From: JBALVT01 sp045110675
GTDB lineage: Bacteria > Pseudomonadota > Gammaproteobacteria > Pseudomonadales > Halieaceae
DNA length: 50,721 bases
Assembly: GCA_045110675.1 (NCBI GenBank)
Contig: JBGCGJ010000030.1
Coordinates: 1 to 50,721 of the forward strand
Direction of reading: 5' to 3'
Below are positions 42,836 through 50,721 of the stretch, piece by piece. The notes below the pieces were generated by a model. It saw only the letters and a list, made by a program, of their open reading frames with translations. It was not told the DNA's origin and did no database searches. Numbering within the stretch: the first letter of the stretch is position 1; every line of letters starts with the position of its first letter. A program made the position numbers and the translations under genes.

Positions 42836-43636
42836 TTAACCTTCGCCAGTGAGCCACTCGATGGAGCCAGTTTGCTGTTCGGGGCCTAAAGTCATATAGC
42901 CCCCATCAACGGGAAGGTCCACGCCGCTGATATGTTTGGCTTCGCTGGAGCATAGAAACAGACAGGCGTTGGCGACATCTCGCTGATCACCGATTTTTCC
43001 AAGAGGATGCATCGCAGCTCCAATGCGATCGGCTTTTTCGCGATCTCCTTCGGTTCCTCCGGCGATGGGGTCGCTCCAGGTCCAGCCCGGAGAGACGCTG
43101 TTCACGCGAATGCCATGTTCAGCATACTGCGCGGCCTGCAGGCGAGTCATATGTAAATTTCCCGCTTTTGAAATGGCATACATAAAGCGACCAAACTGTG
43201 TGACTTTACCGCTGATGCTGCCGAAGTTAACAATCGAGCCGCGGCTTTTGCGAAGGTGCGGCAATGCTTTTTGCACCAGTACAGCTGCGCTGACAGTATT
43301 TACATTGAGTCCGTTTAGCAGTTGTTCCCGAGTGGATTCCATACCGGCTTCATCGTAAGTGCAGGCGCAGTTAATCACGAAATCAAGCTGGCCGAAGGTT
43401 TCCACAGTAGTATCCACCAGTATTTGTAGCTGCCTGTCATCGGTGATGTCGGTGTTACACGCCAGCGCTCTTTCGCCGAGCTCCGCCGCTAACTCAGTAG
43501 CGCTTTCGCCGTTTATGTCGGCAATCACGACACTGGCTCCCGCACTGTGAAAGGTTCTGACGATTTCCGCACCCAAGCTTTGTGGTCCTCCGGCTCCACC
43601 GGTAATGATGGCAACTTTGTCGTTGATTCCCTGCAT
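42836..43636 (-). CDS. Short-chain dehydrogenase/reductase
   Basis: 266 aa with the classical SDR pattern: ITGGAGGPQSLGAEIV near residue 11 for the cofactor, NTDITD near 60, INCACT near 88 and the catalytic YAISK near 158 with upstream Ser in GSISG. The final residues FLCSSEAKHISGVDLPVDGGYM are typical of the C-terminal SDR segment. It oxidises or reduces an alcohol/ketone with NAD(P). Its start faces the LysR gene across a 170-base divergent region, and the LysR regulator may control it. Confidence 0.87.
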   Translation of the reverse strand: MQGINDKVAIITGGAGGPQSLGAEIVRTFHSAGASVVIADINGESATELAAELGERALACNTDITDDRQLQILVDTTVETFGQLDFVINCACTYDEAGMESTREQLLNGLNVNTVSAAVLVQKALPHLRKSRGSIVNFGSISGKVTQFGRFMYAISKAGNLHMTRLQAAQYAEHGIRVNSVSPGWTWSDPIAGGTEGDREKADRIGAAMHPLGKIGDQRDVANACLFLCSSEAKHISGVDLPVDGGYMTLGPEQQTGSIEWLTGEG

Positions 43637-43807
43637 TTGATTGTCCTCTATTTGAAAGAATACAAATGATGATACTGCGCTCTCCGGGGAATGGTAAACA
43701 GCTTCTAGTACGGGATAGAACGTTGTGCAAAATGCAACAGTCTCTCAGCGTCTCGCTTAACGGGCGCCATCCTGTGCAGTCGATAACAGATGAGCTAGAC
43801 TGCTGGG

Positions 43808-44707
43808 GTGTTTAATCTAGAAGATGTACATCTGTTTGTTGTCGTCGCGGAACTAAAGAGCTTCACCGCAGCGGGTGACAAAGAACAAATCCCCAAGTCC
43901 AGCGTCAGTAGGCGTCTGCGAAAACTTGAGGATCAGCTGGGTGCGCGCCTGTTGGAGAGAACCACCAGAAGCATTCAGTTGACCGAGGTGGGCGAGCAGT
44001 TTTATGAGCGCGCACTGCTGATTCTAAATGAAGTAGAAGCGACTGAGCAGTTGTTAGCGGGTGATGGCATGCGGCCAGCCGGTCACTTGCGTATTTGCGC
44101 GCCACACGAATTTATCCGCCTGCATCTGCAGTATATTTTGCCTAAATTCGCCAAAGAACAGCCTCAGTTGCGTCTTGAAGTGCTCTCCGGCACGGTCGGT
44201 CAGCATCTACTGGGTGACCGCATGGATCTTATGATTCATATTGACGAGCCGGAAGATTCCTCTTATGTCGCGCGACCGATCACCAGTGCAACCACAAATT
44301 ACTATGCCAGCCCCCAATACTTGCAGCAACACACCGAACCAAAACTACCCCAGGATCTATTGCAACATAGCTGTGTAGTGGAAACCCGTAACCCCAGACG
44401 AGACGTTAATATCTGGCGTTTTCGTACCGATGAAGGCAACCAGGAGTTGTCCGTGGTAGGGCAGTACATCGCGGATACCACCTATCTAAGCTTGAAGCTG
44501 GTGGAGGAAGGACTTGGAATAGGTATGTTGCCGGATCATGTGTGCGCCGATTCACTGGCAGCAGGTAGAGTGCGGAAGTTGTTTGATGGCAAACATGAAA
44601 TAAAACACACCGTATACGCAGTGTATCCCTCACGTAGGCACGTGCCCGCCAAGGTACGGGTCTTCCTGGATTTTCTGGCGCGGGAATTACCCCGCGAATT
44701 GTACTGA
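43808..44707 (+). CDS. LysR-family transcriptional regulator
   Basis: 299 aa from GTG 43808. The N-terminal winged HTH (VVVAELKSFTAAGDKEQIPKS condensed; VSRRLRKLEDQLGARLLERTTRS) is followed by a periplasmic-binding-protein-type effector domain from about residue 90, as in the CrgA/DsdC-like group. Divergent from the SDR gene and upstream of the flavin reductase/monooxygenase genes, it may regulate either. The effector is unknown. Confidence 0.88.
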   Translation: MFNLEDVHLFVVVAELKSFTAAGDKEQIPKSSVSRRLRKLEDQLGARLLERTTRSIQLTEVGEQFYERALLILNEVEATEQLLAGDGMRPAGHLRICAPHEFIRLHLQYILPKFAKEQPQLRLEVLSGTVGQHLLGDRMDLMIHIDEPEDSSYVARPITSATTNYYASPQYLQQHTEPKLPQDLLQHSCVVETRNPRRDVNIWRFRTDEGNQELSVVGQYIADTTYLSLKLVEEGLGIGMLPDHVCADSLAAGRVRKLFDGKHEIKHTVYAVYPSRRHVPAKVRVFLDFLARELPRELY

Positions 44708-44840
44708 GGCCACCCTAAAGGCTACCTCCTACTTTGTTTCGTTTGGCGCAACAAAGCATCTCGTCGTAGGTCACTGACAGCGGGTCGCTGCCACCCTATG
44801 CTGTTGTTCTATCGATCTTTCGATCTATCGGAGTAAAGGA

Positions 44841-45758
44841 ATGGCAGCTTTTGATGCTAACGCGTTCAGATTTGCGCTGGGCAATTTCGCCACAGGTGTC
44901 ACCGTCGTGACCACCCAAGATAATTTGGGAGGAAATATAGGTGTTACGGCAAGCAGTTTCAATTCCGTTTCTCTCAGCCCACCGCTAGTGCTGTGGAGCC
45001 TCGATCGAAGCGCCCACAGTCTAGCGTCGTTTCAGCAATCCGAGCACTTTATTGTCAATGTCTTATCCGCCGATCAAGTGGAGTTGTCGAATCGTTTTTC
45101 TCGCGCGGGAGAGAATAAGTTTGTCGGTCTGGAGTACCGCCAAGGAGTTGGTGGTTTGCCGATGCTCGACGGCTGTAGCGCGCGTTTCCAATGCCGTACG
45201 GTTCATCAGTATGATGGCGGTGACCATATCATTTTTGTGGGTGAAGTGATCGAATTTGATGTGACAGGTCGGTCTGGGTTGGTTTTTCACCAGGGCCGCT
45301 ATTCTGTGTCCGCCGATCACCCCTCCAGCATCAGGCCCAATCAGGACGAGGCTGCTTCCGGTTTTGTAGAAAACTTTCTGCCTTATATGACCGGACTCTG
45401 TCATCAGCAAAGTGTAGCTCGATACCAGGAAGCGGTGGCCGCAGGCCCTCTGCACGACCATCAGTATCGCATTTTGTTCGCTCTTCGGGATTTACAGGAC
45501 GCCGGTTCAGACGAGATCTCGGCACTCACTCTATTGGCTCCAGAGTCAATCGATTGGGCTCTGTCAGAACTGCTGGCAGGAACGCTGGTTTGTGAAAGCG
45601 AAGGAAACTACCGTATGACTTCCTCGGGTGCGAAACAACTCGAGGAAATGGAACAGCGGGTAATCGCCTGTGAGTCGAGCATGTTAAGCGTGTTTTCCGC
45701 CGATGAATCGCGGCAATTCAAGCAGCAACTTGCCCGCCTTATTGAGTGGAATCGTTGA
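44841..45758 (+). CDS. Flavin reductase with C-terminal MarR-like domain
   Basis: 305 aa with a strong SD. Residues 1-165 form the split-barrel flavin reductase domain (FRFALGNFATGVTVVTT, GVTASSFNSVSLSPPLVLWSL, then HIIFVGEVIEFD). Residues ~190-300 (DHQYRILFALRDLQDAG through YRMTSSGAKQLEEMEQRV) look like a MarR winged helix. A reductase with such a tail is the C1 component of Acinetobacter baumannii 4-hydroxyphenylacetate hydroxylase, where the tail senses substrate and relieves inhibition. It sits 118 bases upstream of a StyA-like oxygenase, so it should supply reduced flavin to it. Confidence 0.87.
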   Translation: MAAFDANAFRFALGNFATGVTVVTTQDNLGGNIGVTASSFNSVSLSPPLVLWSLDRSAHSLASFQQSEHFIVNVLSADQVELSNRFSRAGENKFVGLEYRQGVGGLPMLDGCSARFQCRTVHQYDGGDHIIFVGEVIEFDVTGRSGLVFHQGRYSVSADHPSSIRPNQDEAASGFVENFLPYMTGLCHQQSVARYQEAVAAGPLHDHQYRILFALRDLQDAGSDEISALTLLAPESIDWALSELLAGTLVCESEGNYRMTSSGAKQLEEMEQRVIACESSMLSVFSADESRQFKQQLARLIEWNR

Positions 45759-45876
45759 AGGCGCTGATAGCACTGTTCCGTTTATGGCAACAGTTTATCC
45801 TCCTTCACCCGGTTTTCTGCTCACTTCCGCCAGCGCAAAATACTGAATCAAACTGTTTAACTAAGAGGTATAGGTC

Positions 45877-47226
45877 ATGAACGGGAAGCATATCGCTATT
45901 GTCGGAGCCGGCACCGCAGGACTCATTTTCGCCCACAGGATGTTGCGAATGGGCAACCGGGTGACGTTATTCTCTGATCGTACACCCGAGCAGTGGCTGC
46001 ATCATTCACCGCCGACGGGCTCAGCCTTTGCTTACGGTATTAGCGCGGATATTGAGCGGGCCGCCGGGTTGGACGACCATTTTCACGACGCCAGACCGGG
46101 TGATGGTATCTTGTTCGACTTTGTACCCGCAGCCGGTGCCGAAAGAGTCACTCTGGCCGGGAAATTTTGCAACAAAGGCGCAGCGGTTGATCTTCGTCTT
46201 CGCATCCACGATTGGATGCATTTGTTCCAAGTGCGCGGCGGCAATTTGGTCATTGAGTCCATGGACTTGCAGCGGCTAACGGATATCAGTCATGAATTCG
46301 ACGATATATTTATCGCGGCCGGAAAAGGAGATATTGGCCAGCTGTTTGGCCGGAACTCAGACCGTCCTTTTTATGCCAAACCCCAGCGCAAACTGGCGAT
46401 GATGATCACCGAGAATATTATCGACTGGCAGCAACGTTCCCATGTTAACAACCCGGTCAAATTCAATTTTTTCGCCGATGCCGGAGAGATGTTTTACGTG
46501 CCGTATTTCCATAAGTCTGGTCGCGAGTGCTACAACATTTTGTTTGAGGCCAAGGAGGGTAGCTATATGGATGTTTTCGATAAATCCATGAGCGACGAAG
46601 AATTGAACAATGCTGCCCGAGAATGGTTGTTGCAGTACGCACCCTGGGACAGCAGCAACGTTGAACATATGCATTGCATCATCGGGGATGACCACTCCAC
46701 CTTGGTTGGTGCGGTGCCGCCCCATGTGCGCAATGACTTTGGTACCTTGCCCAATGGACGACATGTGTATCCCTTGGGTGATAGCTGGGCTACTTTCGAC
46801 CCTATTGGCGGTCAGGGTTTCAACAATGGCGCCCGCCAGGTTGATTTCATCGCCGACCGATATACGGAGCTGGGGCGGCAGAGCGCGTCACCAGACTGGG
46901 CCCGAGAGTACTACGGACAGTTTTGGAACAATCATGGTCAGTGGGCGACATTGTTCAATAACCTCCTGCTGGAACCTCTGAGTCTCACGGGAATGACCAC
47001 GCTGCTGTACGCAGTGAATAATGATCGCTTCTGCGATGAAATTATCTTTGGTCAATTTCATGCCCCCAAATGGGTGTATAAAGCGTTCGATGATGCGGAC
47101 TATGCATCGGAAAAGTGGCGCAAGTACGCGCCTTCATTGAATTCACAGCTACATATTCCCGAATGGGTCCCCGAACCCGTTGCTGAACCATTGCGACGGC
47201 TGCAGCTGCAGGCAACTGCTGCCTGA
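45877..47226 (+). CDS. Styrene-monooxygenase-like FAD oxygenase (StyA/group E)
   Basis: 449 aa; SD AAGAGG. The dinucleotide motif AIVGAGTAGLIFAHRML is at the N-terminus. The body matches StyA-type oxygenases: PTGSAFAYG near residue 50, FIAAGKGDIGQLF near 145, the second FAD-binding segment YPLGDSWATFDPIGGQGFNNG near 300. There is no NAD(P)H site, so it depends on reduced FAD from a separate reductase, here the gene just upstream. StyA enzymes epoxidise styrene or form indigo from indole; this relative is diverged and its substrate cannot be named. Probably cytoplasmic. Confidence 0.86.
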   Translation: MNGKHIAIVGAGTAGLIFAHRMLRMGNRVTLFSDRTPEQWLHHSPPTGSAFAYGISADIERAAGLDDHFHDARPGDGILFDFVPAAGAERVTLAGKFCNKGAAVDLRLRIHDWMHLFQVRGGNLVIESMDLQRLTDISHEFDDIFIAAGKGDIGQLFGRNSDRPFYAKPQRKLAMMITENIIDWQQRSHVNNPVKFNFFADAGEMFYVPYFHKSGRECYNILFEAKEGSYMDVFDKSMSDEELNNAAREWLLQYAPWDSSNVEHMHCIIGDDHSTLVGAVPPHVRNDFGTLPNGRHVYPLGDSWATFDPIGGQGFNNGARQVDFIADRYTELGRQSASPDWAREYYGQFWNNHGQWATLFNNLLLEPLSLTGMTTLLYAVNNDRFCDEIIFGQFHAPKWVYKAFDDADYASEKWRKYAPSLNSQLHIPEWVPEPVAEPLRRLQLQATAA

Positions 47227-47258
47227 TACCTGCTAAGCCCTCCCAATTCCTACTAAGC

Positions 47259-47281
47259 CCGCTGCCCCAATTGGGCAGCGG
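47259..47281 (+). terminator. Strong GC-rich hairpin after the monooxygenase gene
   Basis: CCGCTGCCC and GGGCAGCGG form a perfect nine-base stem around CAATT, about 30 bases after the stop codon. There is no T-tract, so it may stabilise the 3' end or work with Rho. The rest of the 272-base interval up to the next gene shows no ORF or other element that I can support. Confidence 0.55.
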
Positions 47282-47498
47282 TGCACCTTATCGTTCCATT
47301 CGCAGCGCTGATACTGTGATGGGAATGTTGTCGCCGAAAAAAAGATCCGAAATCATACACATAGCGTAAACTACTACTGCATCTGGACTTAGTGCTCTCA
47401 AGCTTCTTTGCAAGTGCGACATAGCATTGTGGAGTGGGTTCGAGAAAAGGCCAGCCCTGTGTGCGCAGCTATCCTGCTGAACCTTTTTTAGGAAAATA

Positions 47499-48308
47499 TT
47501 GACCTACATGTCAAAGCTACCCGCGGAACACAGATTTCTGGATCTGTCAGATTACGGCCGACCACCTGCACGTTGGATTGCCAACGCCTTCAAAGGCACG
47601 GCTGTCACTCCGATACACGTTACTATGATGTTCATTGTTGCCGGAGTCATCGCTGTTATCTGTATGCTGAATCAGCAATTCCTAGTGGCGGCGTTTTTCC
47701 TGGTCGTTAAATCGATTCTTGATGCGGCCGATGGCGAGTTGGCTAGAGTCAAAAATACACCTTCCTACACAGGCCGTTATTTTGATTCCGTTGCCGATAT
47801 CATCCTGAATTTTTTGTTTTTGTACACGATATGCTACATCACCCAAGGCTCGGTATTGTTGATGCTCCTCGCGTTTATAGCCATCCAACTGCAAGGTACC
47901 TTGTACAATTACTACTACGTTATTTTACGCAACAAGTTCGATGGCGATAAAACCAGCCGCGTTTTTGAAGATAAGGCCCCCTTGGCAATGGCCGGCGAAA
48001 AGCAGCGTACTGTCGATAATTGGTTTCGGATGTATACGGTTTGTTACAGCCTGTTCGACAAGGCGATTTATCAAATGGATAAACAGGCGGAAGACGGCGA
48101 GCATTTCCCCAAATGGTTTATGACGGCGGTTTCATCCTTTGGCTTGGGTTTCCAGTTGCTGATTATTTCAGTGATGTTATGTTTAGGCTGGGCTGAATAT
48201 GTTATTCCGTTTTTTATCGTTTACTCGGTGCTGATATTCGTCTTTATCTTTATACGCAGAAGTATTAATTCAGACAGTGTTGGTCCTTATGTTAAGGATG
48301 GAGTTTAG
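47499..48308 (+). CDS. CDP-alcohol phosphatidyltransferase family membrane protein
   Basis: 269 aa, from TTG 47499 (AGGA upstream) or ATG 47508. The signature D-x2-D-G-x2-A-R-x8-G-x3-D-x3-D is complete in DAADGELARVKNTPSYTGRYFDSVAD near residue 80, written here in two parts: DAADGELARV and GRYFDSVAD. About six membrane helices surround it. The family moves a phospho-alcohol group from a CDP-linked donor to an acceptor alcohol, making phospholipids or related polar lipids. The product is unclear; the sequence is not close to PgsA or PssA. The following transglutaminase-like gene is 52 bases downstream. Confidence 0.87.
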   Translation: MTYMSKLPAEHRFLDLSDYGRPPARWIANAFKGTAVTPIHVTMMFIVAGVIAVICMLNQQFLVAAFFLVVKSILDAADGELARVKNTPSYTGRYFDSVADIILNFLFLYTICYITQGSVLLMLLAFIAIQLQGTLYNYYYVILRNKFDGDKTSRVFEDKAPLAMAGEKQRTVDNWFRMYTVCYSLFDKAIYQMDKQAEDGEHFPKWFMTAVSSFGLGFQLLIISVMLCLGWAEYVIPFFIVYSVLIFVFIFIRRSINSDSVGPYVKDGV

Positions 48309-48360
48309 GTTTCGTCCTACTGGGCTTCGAGATCACTGCGAGTCACGAGAGAATTGAAGA

Positions 48361-49071
48361 ATGACAGAGCGATTGAAGGAGTTCCTACAGCCGGGTCCCT
48401 GCGTCGATAGCGAGCATCCGCATATAGTCGATCTGGCGCGGGATATCACCGAGAGTGGAAGATCAGAACGTGAAAATGCTGTAGCGCTTTACTACTACGT
48501 CCGCGATAGCTTTCGCTATAACCCCTATGCCTTGGGCGCGACCCAGGACGATTGGCGGGCCAGCGAGGTTCTCAAAACGGGGGAGGGTTGGTGTGTCCCC
48601 AAAGCGGTGCTGCTGGCAGCCTTGTGTCGAGCCTCGGGTATACCCGCCAGATTGGGGTTCGCCGACGTGGTTAACCACTTGTCTACAGAGCGTATGCGCG
48701 CGAGTATGGAAACTGATGTTTTCTACTATCACGGATACTGCTCGATCTTTCTCGACGGGCAGTGGGTCAAGGCGACACCCGCTTTTAACCTGTCACTTTG
48801 CGAGAAATTTGGTTTGCAGCCCCTGGAGTTCGATGGCGCGAACGACAGTCTGTATCACGAGTTTGACCAGGCCGGTAACCGACACATGGAGTACGTGAGT
48901 GAGCGCGGCGAGTTTGCGGATGTGCCTTATGAGGATATTATTGCCGTGTTCAATGAGCACTATCCAAAGATGATGGCGACTGGAGCGGATTCAGGTAACA
49001 CTGAAGAGCAGGCCCTTGACCCTTCGGAGTGGGAGGCTGATGTAGAAAAAGAGATGACGCCCTCTGTTTGA
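48361..49071 (+). CDS. Transglutaminase-like cysteine-protease-fold protein
   Basis: 236 aa, cytoplasmic. The core has the transglutaminase catalytic layout: GEGWCVPKAVLLAALCRASGI near residue 76 with the Cys nucleophile, His in YYHGYCSIFLDGQWVK near 122 and an acidic or polar third position near ATPAFN. The family contains proteases, amidases and cross-linking enzymes. The role is unknown. Probably in one transcript with the CDP-alcohol phosphatidyltransferase. Confidence 0.84.
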   Translation: MTERLKEFLQPGPCVDSEHPHIVDLARDITESGRSERENAVALYYYVRDSFRYNPYALGATQDDWRASEVLKTGEGWCVPKAVLLAALCRASGIPARLGFADVVNHLSTERMRASMETDVFYYHGYCSIFLDGQWVKATPAFNLSLCEKFGLQPLEFDGANDSLYHEFDQAGNRHMEYVSERGEFADVPYEDIIAVFNEHYPKMMATGADSGNTEEQALDPSEWEADVEKEMTPSV

Positions 49072-49104
49072 GCGACACTTAGAAACGTTGCAAGTGGTCG
49101 TGGG

Positions 49105-50103
49105 CTAGGACTTTGTTGAAATAACCATCTTGCCCCGTCTGGCAACCGATTTTTTTTGATCCTCAAATGCCTGTCTAAATTCCTCCAGTGGATAGACTTT
49201 TTCCACGTGAGAGAGCAAATCACCTTTTTCCAAAGCCTCATAGACAAATTTTACGCCTCTGTCCCGAGACGACTTTTCATCAATATGATTAAAAACGGAA
49301 AAGGGTCTGAGGCAGGCCGCTTTCTGAGTCATCTCAATTTCAGGCAATAGGGTGGGTGAAGGGTCCATTCCTCCATACAAAAAGATAATCGCATTTTGAG
49401 CTAGTGCCGGGGCGTAGTCCTGGACGATTTTTCCGCCGATAGGGTCATAGATAATTCTTGTCCCCTCGTTTTGGCTGTACTGCAATATCTGCTCGGCTAG
49501 CTTACCTTCATCCTGGGCAATCACATGATCGAACCCGGCCTCGAGAAGAAATTCGTGATTCTGCGATGTGCGGCTGGTCGCAATCGTCTTCGCGCCGAAC
49601 ATCCTGCACGTTTCCATGGCTGCCAGCCCGGCACTGCTGCTGCCGGCCGTAATCAATACCCAGTCCTCGGCGTGGACGCTGGCGATTTCCACCAACGCAT
49701 AGTAGGCGGTTAAATAGGCAACCCAGATGCAACAGGCCTGGCTGGGCGAAAGATTACTGGGGTAGTGCGCGACAAAATCCGCTGGAACAATGGCGAATTC
49801 ACCGTCTACGCCATAGCCTTCATTCATCCAGGGCAGGGTGCTGACGGCATCGCCGACCTTAAAGTTGTCGACATTTTCCCCCACCGCGTCTATCACGCCT
49901 GAGCACTCATCACCAAAGCGCGCGGGAAGATCCAGGGAAAACATGTATTTGTCTTCAAACAATTCGAAGTCGCCGTAGTTCAGCGAAAACGCCTCTACTG
50001 CAATGCGGACTTCGTTTGGTCCAGGTTCTCCTATCTCAACTTCGTCGAGGTGAATGCCGTCGATGCCATTGAACTCGTGGAGTCTTAATACTCGTGTTTT
50101 CAT
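49105..50103 (-). CDS. Medium-chain dehydrogenase/quinone-reductase-like protein
   Basis: 332 aa. The GroES-like start has NEVRIAVEAFSLNYGDFELF and FGDECSGVIDAVGENVDNFKVGD. The cofactor site is VLITAGSSSAGLAAMETCRMFGAKTIATSRT near residue 148, in parts, with the Arg pointing to NADPH. No structural zinc Cys cluster is visible. Such enzymes reduce quinones or enones. It is 15 bases downstream of the ketoacyl-synthase-like gene on the same strand, so both are likely cotranscribed. Confidence 0.85.
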   Translation of the reverse strand: MKTRVLRLHEFNGIDGIHLDEVEIGEPGPNEVRIAVEAFSLNYGDFELFEDKYMFSLDLPARFGDECSGVIDAVGENVDNFKVGDAVSTLPWMNEGYGVDGEFAIVPADFVAHYPSNLSPSQACCIWVAYLTAYYALVEIASVHAEDWVLITAGSSSAGLAAMETCRMFGAKTIATSRTSQNHEFLLEAGFDHVIAQDEGKLAEQILQYSQNEGTRIIYDPIGGKIVQDYAPALAQNAIIFLYGGMDPSPTLLPEIEMTQKAACLRPFSVFNHIDEKSSRDRGVKFVYEALEKGDLLSHVEKVYPLEEFRQAFEDQKKSVARRGKMVISTKS

Positions 50104-50118
50104 AGAACGCGTATAGCG

Positions 50119-50721
50119 CTACCAGGTCACACTCATACCGGTGCAATTTAAGCCGCTGCCGATGCCCAGCAGGGCGACGTGATTTCCCTTGGTCAACCTG
50201 CCTGCCTCGTCAGCCATTTTCAGGGTAATGGGTAGAGCGGCTGGTCCGATGTTTCCCAGGGTCTGAACATTGAGAAATACTTTATCGAGTGAAATCCCAA
50301 GGGCAGAGCTCAGCATATTGATGTGTGGAATACTCACTTGATGGGGTGCATAAAGATCGATGGACGCATCGTTCCAGTTCTCCAGTTCTTGCTCGCAGAT
50401 TTTCCAGGCTTTCTCGGCGAGTTGAACACCGGCGACCATTAACTCATGAGGTTGCGTGATGCCCTCCAACGGTTGGCCAACACACAGGCGATTGTGCTCC
50501 GTAGCTGCGAGATGCACTGAGCCGTTGATCAGGTGCCCAGAATCTGAGCTGTCCTTATGGGTAAGTATCATTGCGACTGCGCCGGAGCCCAGGGTCAGAG
50601 TCGCAAAATTCTCCCGAAAGGTGTCCATGCTTAAATCAGGGTGCGCCAGCCGCTCAAGCGTCGCTTCGATGAGTTCGCGCGAGCTTTCCCCGTTCACCAC
50701 AAGCCCATACTTTATCTGACG
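50119..50721 (-). CDS. OleA-like 3-oxoacyl-ACP synthase III family protein, N-terminus beyond window edge
   Basis: The frame remains open to base 50721, so the N-terminal part with the catalytic Cys lies outside. The visible 200 residues contain VVNGESSRELIEATL, the GSGAVAMIL segment, the catalytic His in LYAPHQVSIPHIN, Asn in NIGPAALPITLKM and the closing GIGSGLNCTGMSV. These match the thiolase-fold KAS III group and especially OleA, which joins two acyl-CoA molecules head to head. OleA belongs to long-chain olefin or beta-lactone synthesis; whether the other ole genes follow cannot be seen. OleA over FabH is a moderate-confidence choice. Confidence 0.8.
   Translation of the reverse strand, partial: RQIKYGLVVNGESSRELIEATLERLAHPDLSMDTFRENFATLTLGSGAVAMILTHKDSSDSGHLINGSVHLAATEHNRLCVGQPLEGITQPHELMVAGVQLAEKAWKICEQELENWNDASIDLYAPHQVSIPHINMLSSALGISLDKVFLNVQTLGNIGPAALPITLKMADEAGRLTKGNHVALLGIGSGLNCTGMSVTW

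Overview
The window looks like a chromosomal segment of a free-living, probably marine, aerobic gammaproteobacterium, perhaps of the OM60/Halieaceae or Spongiibacteraceae type. The pointers are a near-balanced base composition, a gammaproteobacterial-type tRNA-Arg(ACG), a TonB-dependent receptor, acyl-CoA dehydrogenase pairs, LLM oxidoreductases, carotenoid oxygenases, a PEP-CTERM-like surface protein and marine-type selenoproteins. This placement is an inference. I see no phage genes, IS elements or CRISPR arrays.

The main result is two paralogous AhpD-like (carboxymuconolactone-decarboxylase fold) genes at 2418-3614 and 24566-25786. Each is interrupted by an in-frame TGA. In both, the TGA falls inside the redox motif C-F-Y-[TGA]-T-S-S-H, exactly where the family's CxxCxxxH motif carries its second cysteine. 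The two copies have diverged, yet the peptide after the TGA is the same and its codons differ synonymously, including a Ser AGC/TCC switch. Homology then continues without a gap for another ~145 codons. The simplest reading is that TGA encodes selenocysteine and that each apparent two-gene pair is one ~400-residue selenoprotein.

Layout. 1-2271: end of a KDPGal aldolase gene, an SMP-30 lactonase and an LLM oxidoreductase. 2348-3614: selenoprotein copy 1. 3678-4788: a small secreted protein, tRNA-Arg with promoter and terminator, four tandem hairpins and a decayed CBS gene. 4812-10194: a CmcJ/NvfI-like protein, a RidA-fold protein, then an AraC regulator beside an NmrA/DUF4345/DUF1772 group that ends in a decayed beta-lactamase-family gene. 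10287-11300: a Tyr/Arg/Gly-rich secreted protein and a lipoprotein. 11423-19979: mostly minus strand, with a DUF3604 protein, two carotenoid oxygenases, a secreted cupin, a 5'-truncated FAD oxidoreductase abutting an orphan HicB-type gene, and a MaoC-like hydratase. 20044-24317: a lipoprotein amidohydrolase, DUF2855 and SRPBCC proteins and a ParE/Phd toxin-antitoxin pair. 24499-28086: selenoprotein copy 2, an NTF2-like protein and an N-acyl-D-amino-acid deacylase.

28120-40191 looks catabolic: two overlapping acyl-CoA dehydrogenases with an epoxide-hydrolase-like protein, a TonB receptor, a secreted lipase-like hydrolase, an AraC regulator, a medium-chain reductase, a molybdopterin oxidoreductase and an LLM enzyme. 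Together they suggest uptake and breakdown of hydrophobic or cyclic compounds. 40405-42799 holds a PEP-CTERM-like secreted protein behind a near-perfect sigma-54 promoter, and an exported M20 amidohydrolase. 42836-50721 has an SDR and divergent LysR, a two-component styrene-monooxygenase-like system (flavin reductase with a MarR-like tail plus StyA-like oxygenase), a CDP-alcohol phosphatidyltransferase, a transglutaminase-like protein, a medium-chain reductase and the C-terminal part of an OleA-like ketoacyl synthase running off the edge.
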